Positions 60,467 through 64,000 of a stretch of DNA of 64,000 bases are shown here, piece after piece (positions within the stretch are counted from its first letter, which is position 1; every line of letters begins with the position of its first letter). The DNA lies in contig NC_068558.1 in NCBI RefSeq assembly GCF_022201045.2, positions 1,922,001 to 1,986,000 on the forward strand, given 5' to 3'. The DNA comes from Citrus sinensis (Eukaryota > Streptophyta > Magnoliopsida > Sapindales > Rutaceae). The position numbers and the translations under genes are program-made. The notes below the pieces were generated by a model that saw only the letters and a list, made by a program, of their open reading frames with translations, did not search any database and was not told the origin of the DNA.

Positions 60467-63410
60467 TCAGATTTTTGAATGCAGGCTAGTTTTATGGCTA
60501 GTCGCAGTTCCGCTGCTAGCCCCGGTTCCCAATAATTGCCGCTTTTGCAGATTCTCTTTGACTTTGAAGAGGACTTTATGCACTTCATCAAAGTGCGGCC
60601 TCGTTGCTCTTCTCGTGCTCTCAATCCACTCTTGCACTTTCTTGTGTGGGCCTAGCAATCGAGTTCGGTCTTCCTCGTCCAAAAGCTAAATCCAAAAAAT
60701 ACATTTTATTACAAGATCTCATTCGGTATAGACAGGACCCAAACCATATTAAGAGAAGAAGTAAACAGAATTCTAAACATATTTATAGTGTTCTTTAAGC
60801 TGTGATGACAACATAGTAAGCATTCAGTCAATCCATACCTCCAGCTCCATTATTTCACACACTAGGCTTATGTCTGCTATCGATGGTTGATTGCTACCCA
60901 CCAAGAACCGTCCACTCCCCTTGAGCCAAAAGGACTCTATTTTTGAGAGAGATGAGGACAAAATTTTCTCAGCTTCAGCAGCTGCTTCTGGATTCAGCGG
61001 AAGGCCAAGTGCAGGTGCTAGTTTTTTATTTAAAACAAATTTGGCTGAACAGACAAAGATCATGTTGTACAACATCAGGACATGAAAACTTGAAAAAGGT
61101 CATTGATATAACTGGAACATATGCACAAACAAAATGGCATGTTCAGTCCTAATAGCAATGACTAAAGCTAAAGAAGACAAGTATGCTCAAAGATAAAATC
61201 TGACGGGTGCTACCCAAAAATCCACTCTGCATTGGGTGACTGTGTCATTTAATCAATCCAACTATAATAGCAGCAGTTGTTGAATCAAATGCATATCAAG
61301 TTATGCAAAGCAAATTTCATGCTCATCAGATATCTCTACCTATACGATCCATGAATATATTTTTCTTGTACACTAAATCTTCCATTTTGGGCACCATCAT
61401 GATGTCTTAGTTCGAAATATTTGATGATCTTGAATCCGCAAGTGTAAATAGTGTGTGAAAGACAAAATCCCATAGTAAGTTTTCCGAAATGCTTATTTTA
61501 TAAAAAATTATTAAAAGGGTATAATTCATATAAACTAAAACACTAATCTAAGTTGAAATATATATATTTGCAAGTTGGTTGCAAAGTACCTGCACCAAAG
61601 CGTAAATTAGAGTGATGCCAATCCAACACTGAGTGAATCCTGGCTCTCTTCGAAAGGTCATTGGGATACCTTAAAATATGAAGCAGTTGTTAGAAGTTAG
61701 AACTAGGAAGCTGAACATGTAAATTGGAACCAGGTAGCAGATCATTTTGATAACATTAAAATATGTTTTAAATGAAAATACGGAACATATAGGCAACATT
61801 GAAACCTATGCGTTAAGTTAAAAGAAACATGTTTAGTTTGGTCATGCACCATGTTAATAGATACATAAAAACAGAAAAACTGATAGCAAATATGGCTCTC
61901 GATTGATGTTTTCTAATTGTCTTCATTTCTGCCCTATAGTGAAGCATCCATGTACCAAGCCAATAGCCATTCCCCGGTCTAAAATTGAAAATATATCAGT
62001 AAAATGGCCAGAGAAATCTGTTTTGCTTTAGATTTTCAGATACTATGCAAGGACCAACTCCATATTCATACCCCTTGCTTATGGAGCTAATGTAAAATGG
62101 AATACAGGAGAAATATAACTAAAACTGAGAAGTAATTACTTACCAATGATCTGCTACTCCAGGAAATGCACAAGCAAGATAGATAAGAATTGCATGACTG
62201 CAAAGAAATATATAACTACATTAGCCAAGAAATCATAAAACTTTGATTACAACATATTCGATCTTTAAAGAAAGTGGTGGCAAAGAAAGAAGGGCGTGGG
62301 GTGTGTGGTGGGGGAGGGAGAGGAAGTGGGGTTGCCGACCAGAGAGCCCTTTTAAACAGGCTAAAGTATAAACCAGACCTTACAGAGGCGAAAAATATAT
62401 TACCAAGCACTTCAAATTGCAAGACATCAGCTATAACTGCTTATAGTAAGAACTTAACCTAGAGATTCAAAACTCCATTAAACATATTACCTCTCAAACA
62501 GCTTCAATCTCCCATCAATAATAGCAGGCACTTTTGCCATAGGGTTTATTTCTGTCAAAACAGCATAAAAAATTATAAACTGAACTTCTCTCTTTGTATC
62601 CACCTAAAAGCAGACCAGCATAGTTCAATTTTTATTCCCCAAAATTTTCAGTAATCCAAAAACCCATGATTCTAATCACTTAAACTAAAATTGACCTAGT
62701 GATTTTCAAGCAAATTTATTTGGCTGGCCACCTAAGTTCGAATCTTGGGGAGATGGGGGTTAAAAAATTAATTCAAGCTTTATCCACCCTCTACCTTTAA
62801 AAAGAAGATATGAAAAAAAAATGATTCCAAACTTTTAGATTTATGACTCATCAAAGCTTTCATGCTTTCAGTTCAACAGCTAATAACATGACACAGTAGC
62901 CGTTAATCTACCCACAATTACAAATTTCTCATTTTATATAATACGATTATTTGTCTAGTTTAAATTCAACATGCATTCAGCTGACCTGACCAGCTCCATT
63001 TTGTTAACATCAAACGCAGAACTTCGATTTAACACATTAAAAATAACAAGATCCATGGGTACGAGTAATCTATCGATGGATAAAATTCAACGAATATAAT
63101 CATGATCCATATCAGAATCTAAAATGAAATAACAGGCACCTGCACAGCACGTCTCAAAAGGCTATGATTATTCACAAAGCAGTAAATTGTACCTTTGAAT
63201 TCAGGAGAGTATTGTTCACGCTTTGCTAACCTAACTTCAATCTCCTCAAAGTCTAATCCATTTACCCTGAACATAGGAGACATGATATTAAAATTTTCTC
63301 AAAAGAAAACTGAAATTCGTACAGCGTAGATGGATATGGGATTACTTGCAAAAGATTATGACAGCGCGAGATGGCTGTGACATCCGATCGGCATATACTT
63401 TCAGCTTCAT
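60467..63410 (-). CDS. GSTT: Theta-class glutathione S-transferase, copy B, 252 aa, with SKI peroxisomal tail
   Basis: Seven exons, high to low: 63410-63346, 63266-63193, 62551-62491, 62197-62144, 61669-61590, 61044-60839 and 60685-60467, together 759 nt in frame. The first six exons have the same lengths as in copy A. The N-terminus MKLKVYADRMSQPSRAVIIF carries catalytic Ser11. NPMAKVPAIIDGRLKLFES, WYPNDLSKRARIHSVLDWHH, LAPALGLPLNPEAAAEAEK and GSNQPSIADISLVCE follow the Arabidopsis GSTT1 sequence closely. The C-terminus is HSKI, a recognised peroxisome import signal in plant theta GSTs. It probably removes lipid hydroperoxides in peroxisomes. This copy appears to keep the ancestral state of the pair. 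Confidence 0.94.
62690..62815 (+). repeat. Possible tRNA-derived SINE relic in GSTT-B intron 2
   Basis: TGACCTAGTGATTTT resembles a polymerase III A box and AGTTCGAATCTTGGGG resembles a B box about 45 bases later. The sequence ends in an A-rich run with several T-to-A simple repeats near 62810-62821. No flanking duplication could be fixed. The element is short and diverged. Confidence 0.35.
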
Positions 63411-63939
63411 TTTCCTTTCTTTAGCCCAACCACTCTCAGTGCCTGCTTCTGCTTGCTGGTGAGCGTTTGCGACACTCGGTTTCAATCGTCAGCTCAGAAC
63501 TTATCCAGTTATACAAAAATACACAGCTTTTTTTTTTTTTTTTTTTTCCCTTCCTCATTATTCTTTTATTATTGATTGTTGACATGCCGTATTTGATTGG
63601 ACGGACTAATTGGACTGTGGGCTCGTGGGCCTTTACGCCAATAATTCTGGAAGGGTAATTTTTAAAAAGCTCCCTGAGGTTCGAGGCTGTTGCAAGTAGA
63701 TAGCTAAAATCGTTTTATTTGTAAAAGACTCCCTACGTTTTTGTTCCGTTTGGTTGCCGTTTGGCTAGTTAGGGGCGTTATTGACATTTTGCAATGTTAT
63801 CAGAGACTTCTCGTTTTATTGCCTTTAACACAGTGACTTGTCATTTTGAATGGGTCAAGTTCCTTTTTGATCTCGTTTTATTTATTCTCTCTCCTAAGTT
63901 TAAGTTCTTTCCCTTTGTCTAGACCCCCAAACTCTCTCA
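63411..63939. other. Promoter side of GSTT-B and a probable transposon end
   Basis: A T run of about 27 bases lies at 63521-63547. From about 63654 the phrase GGGTAATTTTTAAAAAGCTC and then CCCTGAGGTTCGAGG begins a stretch with the style of a plant DNA-transposon end. No partner end is inside the window. Confidence 0.35.
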
Positions 63940-64000
63940 ATGGCTGGTGTTCTGAACTACACTAGTGAAAATAGTTGCTCCTGCTACCTCGACCAACTTC
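63940..64000 (+). CDS. Possible start of a further gene, cut by the window edge
   Basis: An ATG at 63940 opens a frame reading MAGVLNYTSENSCSCYLDQL up to the last base. It follows a CT-rich leader-like stretch and starts in a good context (TCAATGGCT). The Cys-Ser-Cys-Tyr run might belong to a small zinc finger, possibly of a transposon gene, since the upstream DNA looks like a transposon end. Twenty codons are too few to name it. Confidence 0.3.
   Translation, partial: MAGVLNYTSENSCSCYLDQL

Noticed and set aside
62274-62462. Plus-strand open frame with a Gly-rich start in GSTT-B intron 3
   Set aside because: It lies inside an intron of a gene on the other strand and arises from a GGGGAGG-rich patch. 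It has no protein character.

Overview
The window is nuclear DNA of a flowering plant, almost certainly a eudicot. Genes are split by short GT-AG introns, spacers are very AT-rich, and every protein I could assemble matches a plant family. It reads like a woody rosid such as Citrus, but that is a guess from general resemblance. I see no rRNA, tRNA, CRISPR array or bacterial-type operon, and no LTR retrotransposon with recognisable coding parts.

Layout, left to right. 1-2.7 kb is spacer with one small MITE. 2.8-6.0 kb holds two convergent genes: a small HMA-fold protein (+) and an XRI1-like meiosis/DNA-damage protein (-). 6.0-13.3 kb is gene-free: a CpG-rich island, a degenerate CCTAAGG repeat tract, and a long inverted repeat interrupted by a Harbinger-type MITE. 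13.4-16.6 kb encodes a Golgi-type O-glucosyltransferase of the CAP10/rumi family. 21.2-25.0 kb encodes an LRR receptor-like pseudokinase, convergent with the ribosome-biogenesis nuclease NOB1 (25.8-28.4 kb, -). On the minus strand follow an actin-depolymerizing factor (29.6-30.5 kb) and serine racemase (33.1-34.8 kb). 34.8-40 kb is spacer with several MITEs and a broken oxalate-CoA ligase fragment.

The right third is built from two tandem gene pairs: two intact HMA5-type copper-exporting P1B ATPases (+, 44.7-48.8 and 52.0-56.1 kb), then two theta-class glutathione transferases (-, 56.7-59.4 and 60.5-63.4 kb). Both pairs keep identical intron phases and nearly identical exon lengths. The promoter of the first HMA5 gene is itself duplicated in tandem. 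Each promoter copy carries a different Mutator-like mini-transposon, and a 2.4-kb intron lies in the 5' leader.

The gene order (O-glucosyltransferase, LRR pseudokinase, NOB1, HMA5, GSTT) looks like the combination of two Arabidopsis segments, one near At1g63420-63440 and one near At5g41180-41240, so the window may preserve an ancestral order. I found no wholly new system. The most checkable observations are the loss of the peroxisomal SKI tail in one GSTT copy by a single-base stop, the transposon-modified duplicated promoter of HMA5, a GC-AG intron in NOB1, and a MITE insertion whose empty site is preserved in the opposite arm of an inverted repeat. All exon borders were placed by eye from splice sites and reading frame. 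Each assembled coding sequence was checked to be a multiple of three.
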